Below, piece by piece: positions 1 to 11,655 of a stretch of DNA of 64,000 nt. This stretch comes from Trissonchulus latispiculum (Eukaryota > Nematoda > Enoplea > Enoplida > Ironidae). The stretch covers positions 1 to 64,000 of the forward strand of contig JASAND010020324.1 in the NCBI GenBank assembly GCA_030248195.1, read 5' to 3'. Position 1 is the stretch's first letter, and the number at the start of each line of letters is the position of its first letter. Below the pieces are notes generated by a model. The model did no database searches and was not told where the DNA came from. It worked only from the letters and a program-made list of their open reading frames with translations. The position numbers were made by a program, and so were the translations under genes.

Positions 1-1672
1 CTTTCGTCTTTGAATGGACTGCTGTCTGAAAACTATTCCGTTAATCGTCCAGAAGGGTCTTCCATTAACATTATGGGAGTTTGCACTAATGAGCCTACTG
101 TCCAGGAACCGGAAGAATCTGCTGAAGCCAAGCCAGCTGAGGATGATAAGTCATCCGAACACATGGACTTCGCAGATACCGAGGGCTCGCAGAAAACCAG
201 TCGTCCCACATGTGACCCGACAAGCGCGCCTACAGTCGAGCAGCCGCCGAAGCCCGTTCAGAAGGAGACAGAAGTGTCTGCGGTGGGCACTGATTCAGCC
301 CAGGGGGATGCTGATCCTTCTTCGTCGTCTTCAGCGAGTACGCTCAGCAGACGACGACCTTCTGGATCCGTTTCGTCCTCCGGAACGGACACTCAGATGT
401 CGTCCTGTTCGATGGAGCCCAACCCAAAGCGTCGCGTTCAGCCAGACGCTGCTAGTCCAAAGAAGGCGATGCCGGAGCCATCAATTTCTAAGGAACTGTA
501 TGCAGGCTTTTCTCCAGATCCACCAGCTCGCAGTCATGCGTCTAGCGTTTCAGGTGCATCAAGCCCGACTCCAACTGGGCAGCCTTACTTCCATCTTATT
601 CCATCTTATCTGTCTTCTCTAATGATCCTTTTTATCTGGCTGGAATTCTATTCCATCAACCAATTTCGGCCTTGCTGTATCTCATGCTTCTTCACTTGGG
701 AATGATGAAGGATTACTCCGCCACGAAGCAAGCCGCTTGGATGCTTTTGGCCGCCAGCAATCAAAAAGCATCGCAAGATCATTCAGCGCTACCATGATGA
801 GAAAGCTCGCATTCCTTTAGTGCCAGGCGAATTCAGCGATATCTTTCGCCCACTCTGTGCATTCATCATTCGCCATCTTCTGCACTGCTCTACCAGCTTT
901 TCGTCGTGCTGGGCTAAGCTGCGTCGAGACATCTCTTCCTTCCGTCATCATGCTCTCTCTTTTGCCAATGTGACGGAGGAGCTATTTCACTACGAAATCG
1001 TCCTGTATGAAATCTACCTTCACGGAACATCTGCCTATGGTGCTGTTCCACTCGCTTTGACTCCAGTACCGCTACAGTTGTCCGACAACGAACGTTTTCT
1101 CATTCTAGCGGACTCCACTATTTCGTGGAAGGTTTTGTTTAAAAATTCAAACCAAAACTTCCATCGCTTACGCCGTCTGGAAATTGAGCATCGCACGTTC
1201 CAACGGTCGGCAGTCTCCATCCTGAACAATATTTCCAACCCATCGTCCTATACAATTGTCATTTGCATCCTGGGAACCGAGTACCGACGACATAGTATCC
1301 GCTCGCTCAGCACCCAAGCTGCGAGGCCGATACAGCCGTCTATTCAAATTGGCTTCGACACGCTTTCCGACCGCTCGCTTCTTCATCACCGATATACCTG
1401 TAAGTCTGGATCCGTACAGTCACCTGGTAGCGGAAGCGTGCTCAATTGTCAAAGAAGAAGCCCGTCCATTCCCCAACGTGGCCGTGATCAGCTTGGAAGA
1501 GGTCAATGATGCCTCTGTCATGCTTAACCCCCGAAATGGCGTTGCCTTTGCTGCCCTTGGGACATTGCGTTTATTACGCATCCTTGTCCAACACGTCCCG
1601 CAGCTGGTTATCGACATGGACGATCCCCCAATGAATGTTCTGCTAATTGAGCAGCACAGGAGCACCCTATGA
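1..1672 (+). pseudogene. Broken coding remnant with SGNH-esterase-like C-terminal part
   Basis: A reading frame open from the left edge encodes a Ser/Pro/Glu-rich, disordered-looking stretch of about 190 residues (frame 1, to about position 585). Coding character then moves to frame 3 (about 614-793; hydrophobic segment with AGILFHQPISALLYL), back to frame 1 (about 750-1280; segments FLILADSTISWK and YTIVICILGTEY) and then to frame 2 (about 1280-1672; TARFFITDIP, FPNVAVISLEEVNDA, stop at 1670). The order of a DS-containing strand, a hydrophobic strand ending GTEY and later strands resembles SGNH hydrolase or esterase modules, which occur in ORF1 of some non-LTR elements and in Ngaro elements, but the usual GDS, GxND and DxxH blocks are weak or absent. 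The three frame changes could be decay or unrecognised introns. I infer a decayed retroelement or dead gene. The SGNH assignment is tentative. Confidence 0.45.
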
Positions 1673-2865
1673 CTTTTTAATTATTAGTATTTTATCTTGA
1701 TTATCAGTTGTGGTTTATCATTAGCATTATTGGTTAGTGTTACTGTTTGAGTCGTCCAGTATGGTGATGGTATGTCTTTGTATTACTGTATTTTACAACG
1801 ACCCGGAGGGTCGCCTTTTTAAGGAGGGGCGTGAAACCAGTCAAGCCGTCTTGCCGTTGTAACCCTTATTTCGTACATTTGTTTTCTGGAGATCATTTCA
1901 AAATTGTTTGGGAGTCTTGCTGTTTTATAAGAGAGAAAGTCTCACCTTATGGATACATCTTCACTCGGGGAATGGAATTCCTGATTTCCCGCCATTATTA
2001 AGAAGAAAAAATCAACCTGAAAACCTAGAAAGATGCACTACGGAGTATTTGGGATTACGTAACAAGGAATCTACATTGGATAAATTAAGACGTTAACCTT
2101 TCGACCGTAATCCCCTAAGTTACGCCTTAATTTATATGACAAGTGGGCGGAAGTAAATAAACAGTGTATTCGTGAATCTATATATATGGGTGTTATCACA
2201 GAGATGTCGAGATAATTAATAAATTCTGACGAAGTCTCAATTATATCAAAAAATTAGGTGTTTCCGTCCTCAGGGAGATCCGGCTTGAAGAAATTCCGGT
2301 TCGGTCAGCATAATGGTCATTTTTCCTAGACCATTATACCTCGGAGAAGCACCGTCTACTATATATCTGTCCTGCATTCGCTCAATTTAAAAGGGAATTA
2401 AATTTAATATATATAGATTATACGTACAATGGTTTATTTTAAATCATGTGAAGTGAAGCAGCCGTTTGGCCGATATTAAATACCGGACAGCCCCAGAAAG
2501 GAGGGGTGTCATAATGGATCCGAAGGGATCATATTAACTTTAAGAGAAAACACAAGTGCAAAAATAGTAAATCATTTTTCAAATGTTTGATAGCCATTGC
2601 ACGAAAAAATTTTGTTAATAGTTTTCTTGTTAAAAATTAAAAATTATATCTTTCGACAGCATATAAACGGAAGTATCACTGCATGTTCAGATGATGATAA
2701 TGTATACGCATTTGTAAGAATAACGAATAAGAAATTGTCCACTCGTTGAAAAAGCAAAAAGGTTAAACGTTTACTGTTAAAGAAATGTAAAAAGTTACAA
2801 AATTAGTTTACAGGTTAAACTTTTTCAAAATAAAGGTTAGAACAGAAGGAGAAAAATATAAGATT
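1673..2865. other. No gene seen; possible retroelement tail
   Basis: AT-rich sequence without convincing coding potential. It holds short hairpins, for example AATGGTC near 2309 pairing with GACCATT near 2330. Two purine-rich stretches occur, at about 1820-1828 and 2496-2506, and the second is followed directly by TGTCATAATGG. A polypurine tract followed by TG is how an internal region meets a 3' LTR, but no matching CA end or second LTR was found, so an LTR is not claimed. Confidence 0.3.
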
Positions 2866-2869
2866 AGTG

Positions 2870-3830
2870 GAGAGTGAAAGGTTAGTTCTATTCATTCTGA
2901 GAGGTCTGATTCTGGCCACTAGTGCCGGCTTGGTCACCAGGCCCGTTCTGATCGACCATCACTACATCCTGATCCTGATTATCATTTGGGGTCGTGTCCG
3001 TGTTCTGAGTGGGCGGTCGACGAATGCGGGGGTGCCCCATCTGCTGTATATGATTTGGAATGGTCGTGCGTGCTCTCTCAGAGTGTCTGGGATGTTGAAC
3101 GCGTCATACTTATGGCCATTGATCAGTAGAGCCGGTCTGTTACCATTGTTGCCTGCCTTAACAAAATTAAAATTAAATTATGGTTAATCAAAACTTAAAA
3201 TCATATCAATCAATAACATAAGAATAAGTCTAAAGGAATTTTCCAAATGTGAAGGCATTCAAAGGATGCACATTTTAAAAAATAAAATTAATCAAAGAAG
3301 AAAGATTAAGAAGAATACTAAAACATAAACAAAATAAAATATCTACAAAATTGCAGGGTGTTGAGGTTTGTGAATGGATGCAGAAGTGCCTGAAGTGTTT
3401 AAATTTATATTTCTGTATTACCAGGATTTTGAAATCGGTTCTATTGAAGAGATTCAGTTCGCATCCTTTCCTGATTAGGAAATCAAGAAATTTCCTTTGA
3501 TCGTCCATTTTTCTGGACAAATGTGATTTGACAATCACCGGCTTTAGTCCATGTTTTTCTTTGAGATCCTTATTGTGCTGTTTCAGATTCTTAGCGTTAT
3601 TAAGAAGCCGATTTCTGTTTTGCTGGTCTTTGAAGGCAATTATATAGGAGTTGGACGATGGTTTGCCAATTTGATGGCAAGCAATTATGTCAGTGGCCCC
3701 TATACCGTTTGGCTGTTTTAGGACCTTGGAATTGAGCCAGTTGATGATCACCGTGGTAAGAGCTTCCCCTTTGAGACCGCTACCCGCACTGAAGTTTTCC
3801 AGTACCAAATTATTTCTCCATATACTTTTT
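2870..3830 (-). pseudogene. LINE ORF1-like (RRM/transposase_22-type) pseudogene
   Basis: Reading from about 3825 leftwards, the frame gives RNNLVLENFSAGSG, then TDIIACHQIGK, a basic stretch with LLNNAKNLKQHNKDL and KPVIVKSHLS. This order (R-NNLV, hydrophobic helix, I-A-x-H-x-I/L-GK, basic LK helix) is that of ORF1 proteins of non-LTR retrotransposons, which bind the element RNA. Coding character stops near 3422 and resumes at 3156 with RPALLINGHKYDAFNIP, then shifts frame near 3100 into a Gln/Asn/Asp-rich tail ending in a stop near 2870 (QNQTSQNE). The gap is bounded by ATCCTG/GTAATA at 3422/3421 and TTAAG/GCAGG at 3157/3156, which look like splice sites in phase 0, but decay or a small insertion explains it equally well. 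No RT-coding partner is adjacent. ORF1 identity is an inference from motif order. Confidence 0.5.
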
Positions 3831-5559
3831 GACAGTTAACTAATTAGAAAACTTCGCAAACTTGTCTCCATTTTAGACTCCCACAGTGTTTACAGAAATT
3901 TCACATTAATTTTCAGTCAAAACACTACAGTTTAAAAGCAAGTAATTTTCTCCCTTCTCGCTGTTGTAGCTGCACAGTTGAGTCTAGTTGAAACTGTTTT
4001 CCGCACTTCAAATTGTATTACTTCTCTTCTCGAATCTCCCTGTATTAAACTGTATCATTTTTCTATTTGAAAACGTCCAGGTAATTCTGCTCCTGTGTTT
4101 CTTTTATTAAATCGTCTACCTGCAGTTTGGTTCTAGGCGTAGGTCTGTTACAGCGGTTATAGGGGTTATTTGACCCGCTGAATCCGAATATGAAACTGAA
4201 ATGATACTGAAAATAAAAAATGAAAATATGAAACTGAAAATTCGATATGACGCTTCCTTCGTTCAGTATGCGCTTACAACTGTCTTAGAGCTTTTTGGAG
4301 CGATCGCCATCCATGCTTCGAGAAATCAATCCAGCATTTCTGAACATTGAAGCAAGGTTTAGTGACCTAGCTTTCTGCACATCTTGGTACACTCACTGGC
4401 CTGTAATGCGCAAAGTTTCAACCGATTCTGCCACAGTAATTTGGAGTAATTGGCTCACATCTTCGAAATAGCACCAAATAACAGCGACTATATCGATAAT
4501 GTAATCTAGCACTGCGAACGCAGGGATTAACGAAATCACGTCATTTTTACTGAAGTTAAGTCAGATACTCGGAGTATTAATTGGAGCAAAGTTGGGTTCA
4601 TTTGATAAACCATAGCTCATTAGACGTTAGTTAACCTCCAAACGTATAGACCTACAACACCCAATTTTTTTGCACGTTGATTGTATCTCACAGAAAAGTA
4701 TATATACATTGATCTAAGGATTATTTTGCATGATATCAAAGCACTATGTGTCAGAACAATTTCTGGAAAATTTGGGCACCGTACTTTGCGCATATCGATC
4801 AGGACGATGCGAAGTTTGTGTATGTGTCATGTCGAGCTTTGGCCCGACAACACCAACTTCTGATGGCTCCACAGGACGCTACGCTGCATGGAATTCTTTC
4901 AAACTTCAAACTATTTTACACTAAACCTAATACTAATATGTGCCAAAAGACTAGCTAGCTTTTCCAACATCGAACGTTTAGTGAAAGTGGTAGCCCCCAT
5001 TAAGGTGGTGATTCCCTTTGGTCACAAAAGTTTGCACCATTATTACTCGTTCATTACTTGGAGTTAATAAGCCATTTTTATATCAAAATGTAGCTTGACA
5101 TTTTCTCTTTTTAATGCATGCCACGAAACTAATGTTGCTTTTCTAAAATATTTTTAACAAATTTTAGAAGAAGTATAATTTTCCAGAATTTTTGCAGACT
5201 CAAGTAAATTTTTTCGCGAGACATCGGTTATATCATTCGATACCTCCATCAAATAGCTGGGGACGATTTTTTATTTATTGTGAAATCGCTCTTCGTTATA
5301 GAGAAATAAGCTGAAATGTGTGCGTAACCTGTATTTTGCCTACTTTTTCCAAATTTGTCAAGCGATTTTCTTAAGTAGCAGCCCTTCGACTTGCATGGTG
5401 AATGCTCCACAATCTTTGGAAAAAAATTGGTCGTGTTTTTGCAAAAACTACATTTTTCATGATAGCAGCCTACGGGATAGCTGTTGGAAGACGATCATCC
5501 ATCGGATAATTTGCCCCTGTGAGACCTTCAGATCGACGCCCTTAGTTTGATTTTCCGCC
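3831..5559. other. Intergenic AT-rich DNA, nothing recognised
   Basis: About 1.7 kb with many stops in all frames, AT-rich, with no motif, TIR pair or tandem repeat that I can support. Short open frames around 4680-4958 overlap one another and show no domain. Confidence 0.4.
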
Positions 5560-5643
5560 CGAGTTAACGCACCGAGCATACCTAGCATGATTTGTTCATG
5601 CTAGTGTAAGAGTGTCACACTCTTACTATTATACACTCTTGGT
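5560..5643. mobile_element. Solo end of the AAGAGTACATAAT inverted-repeat family
   Basis: The stretch CCCGAGTTAACG...GAGCATACC...CATGCTAGTGTAAGAGTGT...CACTCTTGGTA matches, with small changes, the terminal repeat of the element at 41629-42719 (right-end orientation). No partner end was found upstream, so this is a solo or truncated terminus. Confidence 0.65.
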
Positions 5644-5644
5644 A

Positions 5645-6641
5645 CTGTACATCGAAAAAGCATTTTTAGCTAAAAAAACGGTACAGTTTAGGGGGGGGGT
5701 CGTCCCCCTCCCAAATTTCGGATTTGGGTGGGGGCCCCCGCGCCAAATTTGGACCTTCTACGCCCCCCCCCCCCCAACCCAAACAGGTGGTACACCTATG
5801 AGAGGGGCCCTCCCCCGGAATTTGGGGGGGGGGGTCGTTGATGTGGCTGGCGAAAAAAGTGGGGGTGGGGATTCGGAAAAAAGGAGGGAGGGGGGTTTGG
5901 CGAAAAAGGGGGAGGGGGGGTTGGAAAAAATCGATTTTGGAGGAAGGGGTAAGAAAAATTTTTCGAGGGGGGGGGTAGGAGATATATAAATCGGTTTTTC
6001 GGTCAAAAACATGAAAAATTTCTCAATTTTTAGAGCTGTTTTTAGCGTAATTAATCGAATTTCAGCAAGTTTTTGCTAATTTTTCGTCCTCATTCCAATT
6101 TTTCGATCGCTGAAAAGTCGATCTGGGTTGGGGGTGGGACAGTAGCGGCGCCAAGATTTTTGAAGGGGGGTCCCGACCCAAAACTCCGGCGACCCTTATT
6201 TGGGAAATCCAAAATTTTTGCAAATTTTACCTTCATGTTCCAAAAATTTTCTCAAATTTTAGCAAAAATTTTTCGATTTTTTGCAAAAATTTGCCGATTT
6301 ATTAAAAAATTCCTTGAAAACATTCAAATTATGCATATATATAAACCCCTGAAAAAGTTTTAAGGGGGGCCCGACACCCTAAAGGGAGGGTGCCCAAATC
6401 GCAAAGGGGGGCGCCGCCACGGGTGGGACAGGGATAGCCAAAAATTTCTGGGAGGGGGGGGTCGGGGACCTGTCCGTACCCCCCATAGGTGTCGTACCTG
6501 TACCATCTGTTTGGGTTGGGGGGGAGTAGAAGGTCCGAATTTGGCTCGGGGGACCCCCTTCCAAAATCCAAAATTTGTGGGGGGACCTTCTAAACTGTAC
6601 CCAAGTTTTTTAGCTAAAAATGCTCCTTTTTTGATGTACAG
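5645..6641. mobile_element. Inverted-repeat element with G/C-run interior
   Basis: The left end CTGTACATCGAAAAAGCATT, continuing with TTTAGCTAAAAAA and GTACAGTTTAG, is mirrored at 6585-6641 (CTAAACTGTAC..TTTTTTAGCTAAAAATGC..GATGTACAG). The arms continue into matching G-rich and C-rich blocks with GTACACCTATGA-like and TTTGGGTTGGGGG-like segments near 5775-5800 and 6485-6520. No transposase frame is present; open frames here encode only Pro/Gly runs. It is a non-autonomous element of unknown superfamily. Confidence 0.65.
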
Positions 6642-7724
6642 AATATATATTAAATGTACTCAGAAGCTTCTGTCAGTAGTTTTCGTATGCGAAAATAGAG
6701 CTTGAAAATTGACAAATTTGTGCTAAAATATGCCTAAATTAGCCCAGATTGTAGTTTATAATTGCGTATATATAGTACCTTTTAATAGCTATAAATAACC
6801 ATCACTAGCTGGTTATAGCTGATTTATAGCCATTTTTTCGATTTTTTTTCAAAACTTTTCAGAAATTGCAAAAAAGTTTTCAATAGTTTTGCATTTTTTA
6901 CTTGGTTTGGACCCAATTTTAGGGGGGGAGGGGGGTTAGACCTCGGCTTGGGGGGGGGAGTAGTTGAGGTCGGGTAGGGGGGAGGGTGGTCTGGCCTCTC
7001 CGTCATAGGTGTACCCTGAGAAATCGTTGGTGGAGGGGGTAGCCGAAATTAGGGTGGGTGGGGTCAGCCGGTTTGAGGTGGGGTGGGGTCCGGAAAAATC
7101 CAATTTGGGGGGAAGGGTAAAAAAATTTTTCGGTCGAAAATTTAGAAAAAATTCGCGGATTCGCTGAAAAACGTTATTCCCAACTAAAAATCAACAATAT
7201 TTCTTCATTTTTGCTCATTTAGTCGAAAAACATGGATTTTTGGCAAAAAATTCGAATTTTTGCAAAAAAATTTGAGGCAAAATTTTCAAAATTTTGAGGA
7301 TGGGGTCTGGAAAATTTGGCCGTTTGGGGTTGGGGTCTGCCTCCAAAATTTCGAGGGTGGGGTCGGCACTTTTCCATTTGGGGGGAGGGGTTCCCCCCCC
7401 CATCCCCCTCCCCCAGGTACACCTATGCTCTCCGTGGGGGGGGGTCTCACAGGGGGCAAACTGTACATAGCCTGGTACACCTATGGGTGGGGTCTGAAAA
7501 AATCGATTTGGGGGGAGGGGTAGGAAAAAATTTTTGGGTGGGGGGTTGGCGACCCCTCCACTTGGGGGGAGGGGTCCCCCCGTCCCCCCCCCCCCCCCAA
7601 GCACACTATGGGGGCCCTTTTAGACACCCCCAACCCCACCCCCCACGACCCCCCCCAACCTCCCCAAAAAATTCTATTTTTATGTCAAAAATCGCATTTT
7701 CAGCCATTGCTAATGCCAAAAAAC
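6642..7724. repeat. G-run/C-run rich repeat cluster
   Basis: Repeated modules of the type GGGGGGAGGGGT...AAAAATTTTTCG alternate with C-run modules, and short inverted pieces share the GTACACCTATG motif with the preceding element (near 7010, 7412 and 7470). Strand-asymmetric G tracts of 5 to 10 bases recur every few tens of bases, so G-quadruplex formation is plausible. All open frames here are low-complexity Pro or Gly runs and are not taken as genes. Confidence 0.6.
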
Positions 7725-8638
7725 ATTCAACCATAAAGTAATTTTGACAATAGACAGGGGTTTTAAACTCAAAAACTTGATTGGCAACATGTTTCTATCT
7801 AAGTCTAAAATAAGGTCAATATTGAGCCAGAAAGTCCATAAAACCGTTAAAACCTTGTATTTCTCGCAATAATAAACACTTTAAGCCAAAAATTTGTACT
7901 TTTTTGAAAATTTTTTCAGAATTTATTTACCCTAAAAATATATACCCAATTTTTGGCCAATTTTTCCGGTTGGGGAGCCGGGCCCCCCTCCCCTGGCGCC
8001 GCCACTGATACAATATCAAAAACAAGATTTTGGAAATTTTGACCCACTCTCCCAAGTCCCAACTGGCCAAAAATTGGGTAATTTTGCAAAAGTGGTCAAA
8101 TACATTGAACAAATTTTCGGCTTAAAGTGTTTATTATTGCGAGAAATACAGTACAGCTCAAAAAAAACTTTATTTTTTGCGAAGTTCGCCTTTTTTGCGA
8201 ACTTCGCGAACTTGGTGAAATTTCGCCAAATTTCGCGAACTTCGCGAAGAATTTTTCGCGATGTTTCGCGAAGTTTTTTCAGTTAGCTAATTGAGGGGTT
8301 TTCTCCATAGTAAAAATAAAAAGTTGAGTGGGCAAGCAAAATTTCAATTTTGTTTTGATTCAAATCCAAACTTCACGAATTTCGCGACCTTCTCCAAATT
8401 TCGCGAACTTCGCGAAGGATTTTCGCGAAGTTGTCAGTTATAAAATAGTGAAAAGCCCGGCAACCAGTTTCAACCTCTTCCAGGAATTCGGGTGTTATCT
8501 GGAATGAAAGAAAGCAGCATGGAATGTACGTACGCAATCAGATACGCTCTAATTAAACCAACTGACATTTTGTTGTCCACTTTATAATCCACTACAGGGA
8601 TGCGAATAGCTGCGAGTGCGCCTAAAACTCTGATAACA
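7725..8638. repeat. Left arm of a 5-kb inverted repeat
   Basis: The arm starts with CATTCAACCATAAAGTAATT and matches the reverse complement of 12178-12786, through shared segments such as AAGGTCAATATTGAGCCAGA, the TTCGCGAA-rich block (8185-8270) and TGGAATGTACGTACG (8520-8535). The left arm is longer because it carries a 287-bp MITE (7860-8146). The arms end near CTAAAACTCTGATAAC (about 8620-8635). Confidence 0.8.
7860..8146. mobile_element. 287-bp TA-flanked MITE nested in the arm
   Basis: Perfect terminal repeats of 28 bp start TTTCTCGCAATAATAAACAC and are mirrored at 8119-8146. TA flanks both sides (7858-7859 and 8147-8148), as in Tc1/mariner-type insertions. The opposite arm of the large inverted repeat (near 12640-12660) shows the unoccupied site with a single TA. 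A CCCTGGCGCCGCCACTG segment near 7993-8008 looks like the end of yet another element inside it. Confidence 0.8.
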
Positions 8639-8639
8639 C

Positions 8640-9720
8640 GCTCCTAAAGTTTGACCAGAAAATGTAGGGGAGCGAAATAGTTTTGTTCATAGTGAATTAG
8701 CGGTGCATGTTTGCTGCAGCAATGTATATATTTTCTGAACTGTTAAGGCACGAACTTTCTTTTGGTTGAAAAAGAAATTTGAAAAAATTAAAATTCATCA
8801 AAACAGATGTTTAGGTTTTGAAAGATCAGTAGGTGCAAGGAACTAGCCGTTTAGCGGAAAACTATCACATGTACCAAACATCAGCTAATTTCCTCAAGAA
8901 GTGCGATAGTTATATATATATTCAAGTTTTTCTATTTTCAAATATTTTTGTAGCTTTTTCAAATTTGACTAGCTATTACTAGCGACTCTTTCAATTGAGA
9001 AGTTTTTCAATTGAATTTTCAGGACCGCTTATGCGTCAGCTTTCATGTGACCTATATATGTGGTACGTATTTCAAAAATTGAAAAGCGATGTTTTCGAGA
9101 AATATAGTCAGAGGGGGGAAAACATGACGGAAAAGAAGGGGAAAACAAGGTCGCTTACTCCCCAACCATAGCAGCTGCAGCTGCCTAGTATAGCCCATTA
9201 GAAAGAGCAAGTCTAGAAGTATACCCTACAGTACCAGATTGGTTTCTAAGTTTGATTCTGTAAGTACAGTACTTGACCAAAGTTGACCTCCCAAAATTGG
9301 CCAAAATGCTAAGGATTTTCGAAAGTTTGCAAGTCTATATCTAACCAACTATCAAACTTTGGCTACTATAAATTGGCATGCGGGCATAATTTGACTTGCT
9401 CTATCATATGGCAATAGTGGTTTTCCCCTGCGTACACCCAGTAAAAAAATTTGACCATGTTTTTTCTCCCACATTGGGTCCACTAGAGCGGGGAAAAAAC
9501 ATGGTGACCAAATCTTAAAATTTTTGCGTATGCTTCAGGAAGGCGTAACTAATGCTTTTATAGGAAATAGAATGCTTTAAAAGTTCCCAGCAGGTTTCAT
9601 GCCCAAACAGGTTAGGTACAGCAGATTTAGCATCTTGACCAAAAAATCGGGTTTTAAGCTTGTTGTGAGGTTAGAAGGGTGCCTAGGTAGTTTTGCACGC
9701 TAAAAACAGCTGAAACAATG
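8640..9720. other. No gene seen; loop region of the inverted repeat
   Basis: AT-rich sequence between the two long arms. GGGGAAAACATG-type pieces (9113-9125, 9490-9502) recur elsewhere in the window, which marks this as transposon debris. There is no domain-bearing frame. Confidence 0.4.
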
Positions 9721-9764
9721 CTTTTAAACCATTCTAAATGGTTAGTTGGTAGAAATCCGTGCCA

Positions 9765-10210
9765 TGTTTTCAGGGTATTTTTTAGGGATTTTTTCGGGGG
9801 GGGGGGGGGGGGGGGGGGTGGAATTTTCGGGGGGGGGGGGGGGAAAGATTTTTCGCAAAAATGAGCCAAATATGATATTTTTGGCGTATTTTGCATTGTG
9901 GAATGCAAAAAGTTCTCAAAAATGCCAGGATTTAAGCTAAAAATAGCTATTTTTACGAAAAAATCTCCTGCGAAGCCGGAAAATTTTTGAAAATTGGCCT
10001 ATTTTGGCAAAAATTTGGGCCTCCAAAAAATCCCGGGGGGGGGGGGGAAGCAAAAATCCCTGGACGGGGCGATTTCGGGGGGGGGAAGGCATTTTCGAGA
10101 GGGGGGGGGAAGGTCAATTTCGGGGGCCCCCCGCCCCCCCAGGAAAAAATACCCTGTTTTTCCCCGCACCATGTTTTTTCCCCGACTTGCGGGTAAAAAA
10201 ACATGGACAA
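9765..10210. repeat. Poly-G repeat unit, copy 1
   Basis: Long G runs (about 22 at 9797-9819) are followed by GCAAAAATGAGCCAAA, TTTTGGCGTATTTTGCATTG and TTCTCAAAAATGCCAGGATT, then GGGCCTCCAAAAAATCCCGG and more G runs. The same order recurs at 18452-18690 and, without the first poly-G, at 29368-29640. It is a dispersed repeat family with no clear TIRs. Confidence 0.6.
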
Positions 10211-10376
10211 ATCCTGTTACTGCCAAAGCTGAGTGAGGTATAAGAGAAGTTTGAATATACGATTGGATAGGTATTTGCCCATGGTACATAACGGTATACT
10301 CAAACCGATCCAAATCCAAGCGAAGAAAAAGTTGGAGGCTTGCTTCCCTATTCATGTTTTTCTCCCCCCCCTGACT

Positions 10377-10775
10377 ATACCACTTTTTGGCCCAAAATTT
10401 CGGCAATGCGAATCTAGCAAAAGTAAGTATATAAAATAGCATAATCATGAAGTTTAATCTGAGCTGAATCCAACGATATAAAGTTTTCGTGACTACAACT
10501 TATGTTACCCCCGCAACGAATTTTCAAGCAAATTCCTTATTTCAGCTGATTTCTGACAAGTTGTGGCACGTATTTCGCATTGATTTGCCGCAACCAGTGT
10601 AAACTAGCCAAAACCAAGCTAAAAGGGGGACTTGTTTAAAAATTCGTCGCAGGGGAAATATAAATCGTAGCCACCAAAACTTTATATCGTTGGATTCAGC
10701 TCAGACTAAACCTTATTATTGTGCTATTTTTAGTCACTTTTGCTAGATTCGCATTGCCTAAATTTTGGGTCAAAA
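10377..10775. mobile_element. Short hairpin relative of the 1.34-kb palindromic family
   Basis: Left half (ACCACTTTTTGGCCCAAAAT, GCATAATCATGAAGTTTAAT, CAACGATATAAAGTTTTCGT) and right half (TTATATCGTTGGATTCAG, TTGCCTAAATTTTGGGTC) are inverted copies around about 10577. They match the central part of the palindrome at 49260-50600, so this is a truncated or solo core of that family. Confidence 0.7.
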
Positions 10776-10937
10776 CACGCATGGGCAACGCCTACACCAC
10801 GCCTACACCGGTGTAGGCTGGACCCACGCACCCACGCAAGGCAAAAAGAAGGACCCACGCAGAGGCAAGGTGCGCGAAGCGCGCAGTCGAAAGACTAGCG
10901 CAGATAAAGGAGCACGGAGCGCGTCGTCGAAATATAT

Positions 10938-11070
10938 ACCCACGCAGACGCAGGACACGCGCTGTCAAAATACCCACGCAGACATAGGACACGCGCTGTC
11001 AAAATACCCACGCAGACGCAGAACGCGCGCTGTCAAAATACCCACGCAGACGCAGGACAGGCAAAATCGC
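10938..11070. repeat. 34-bp minisatellite, about 4 copies
   Basis: The unit begins ACCCACGCAGACGCAGGACA and ends CGCGCTGTCAAAAT. Copies start at 10938, 10972, 11006 and 11040. It is CpG-rich, unlike the surrounding AT-rich DNA. The open frame across it (to 11331) is a translation of the repeat and not a gene. Confidence 0.85.
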
Positions 11071-11352
11071 ACAAAAGTGTTCAGGGGTCATCTAGTTTAT
11101 GAAACCGTCAGAAATGCCCACATTTCATGTCACAAAAATGTTGTTTATGGACCCAATTTTCTTGTTATCTGCATGATTTGCCCCCCTAGGAATATTTGTC
11201 ATCATTCCGCCAGAGGGCCAAGCCATAATGGCGTTTTTCGGCAGCGGAAGGACTATATATTAAGGGGTACCATCACAGTTCAAATGAGTGAACAATTACA
11301 CAGTTGTTATTTTTGCCCATTTTGTCAATGACCATTATATAGTTGGGATGCG

Positions 11353-11655
11353 TTGCTTAGGCTAGATTTGGCCGAAAAACCATTTTGGCAAAACTGCGAT
11401 TATTTTGTTTTGGTGACCAGCCAAAGTTTGCCAAATTTCGGCACTTGGACGGACCAAAATTTTCGAAAATTTCAAAGTCCCAAAAAATTTGAGGGAAGTA
11501 GCGGGAGCAACAATAATACAGCCTCTAGTGTTATTTTGGATGCTCTTCAAGATATGGTATTAAAATCCTATATAGCTCATACCGGTAAGCGCACACTGGA
11601 GGTGGGTTTTTTCCCGCATATTAAAATGGGTTTTCCCCGCTTGACTATACAGATA
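11353..11655. repeat. Dispersed repeat copy ending CCCGCTTGACTATA
   Basis: This segment (TTGCCAAATTTCGGCACTTG, GGACCAAAATTTTCGAAAAT, ACAGCCTCTAGTGTTATTTT, CCCCGCTTGACTATA) is repeated at 20770-21023 and in part at 14400-14555. It is the right-hand portion of the element annotated at 20327-21023. Confidence 0.7.

Noticed and set aside
2498..2520. Polypurine tract followed by TGTCATAATGG as an LTR start
   Set aside because: No second LTR, CA end or target duplication was found.
5612..7741. Many open frames on both strands rich in Pro, Gly and Phe
   Set aside because: They translate G/C-run repeats and overlap in several frames; there is no domain and no codon-usage signal.
10938..11070. Regularly spaced repeats that might suggest a CRISPR array
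   Set aside because: Units are directly adjacent without unique spacers, and the window is eukaryotic.
10765..11331. 188-codon open frame
   Set aside because: It spans the 34-bp minisatellite and unrelated repeat sequence; no domain.
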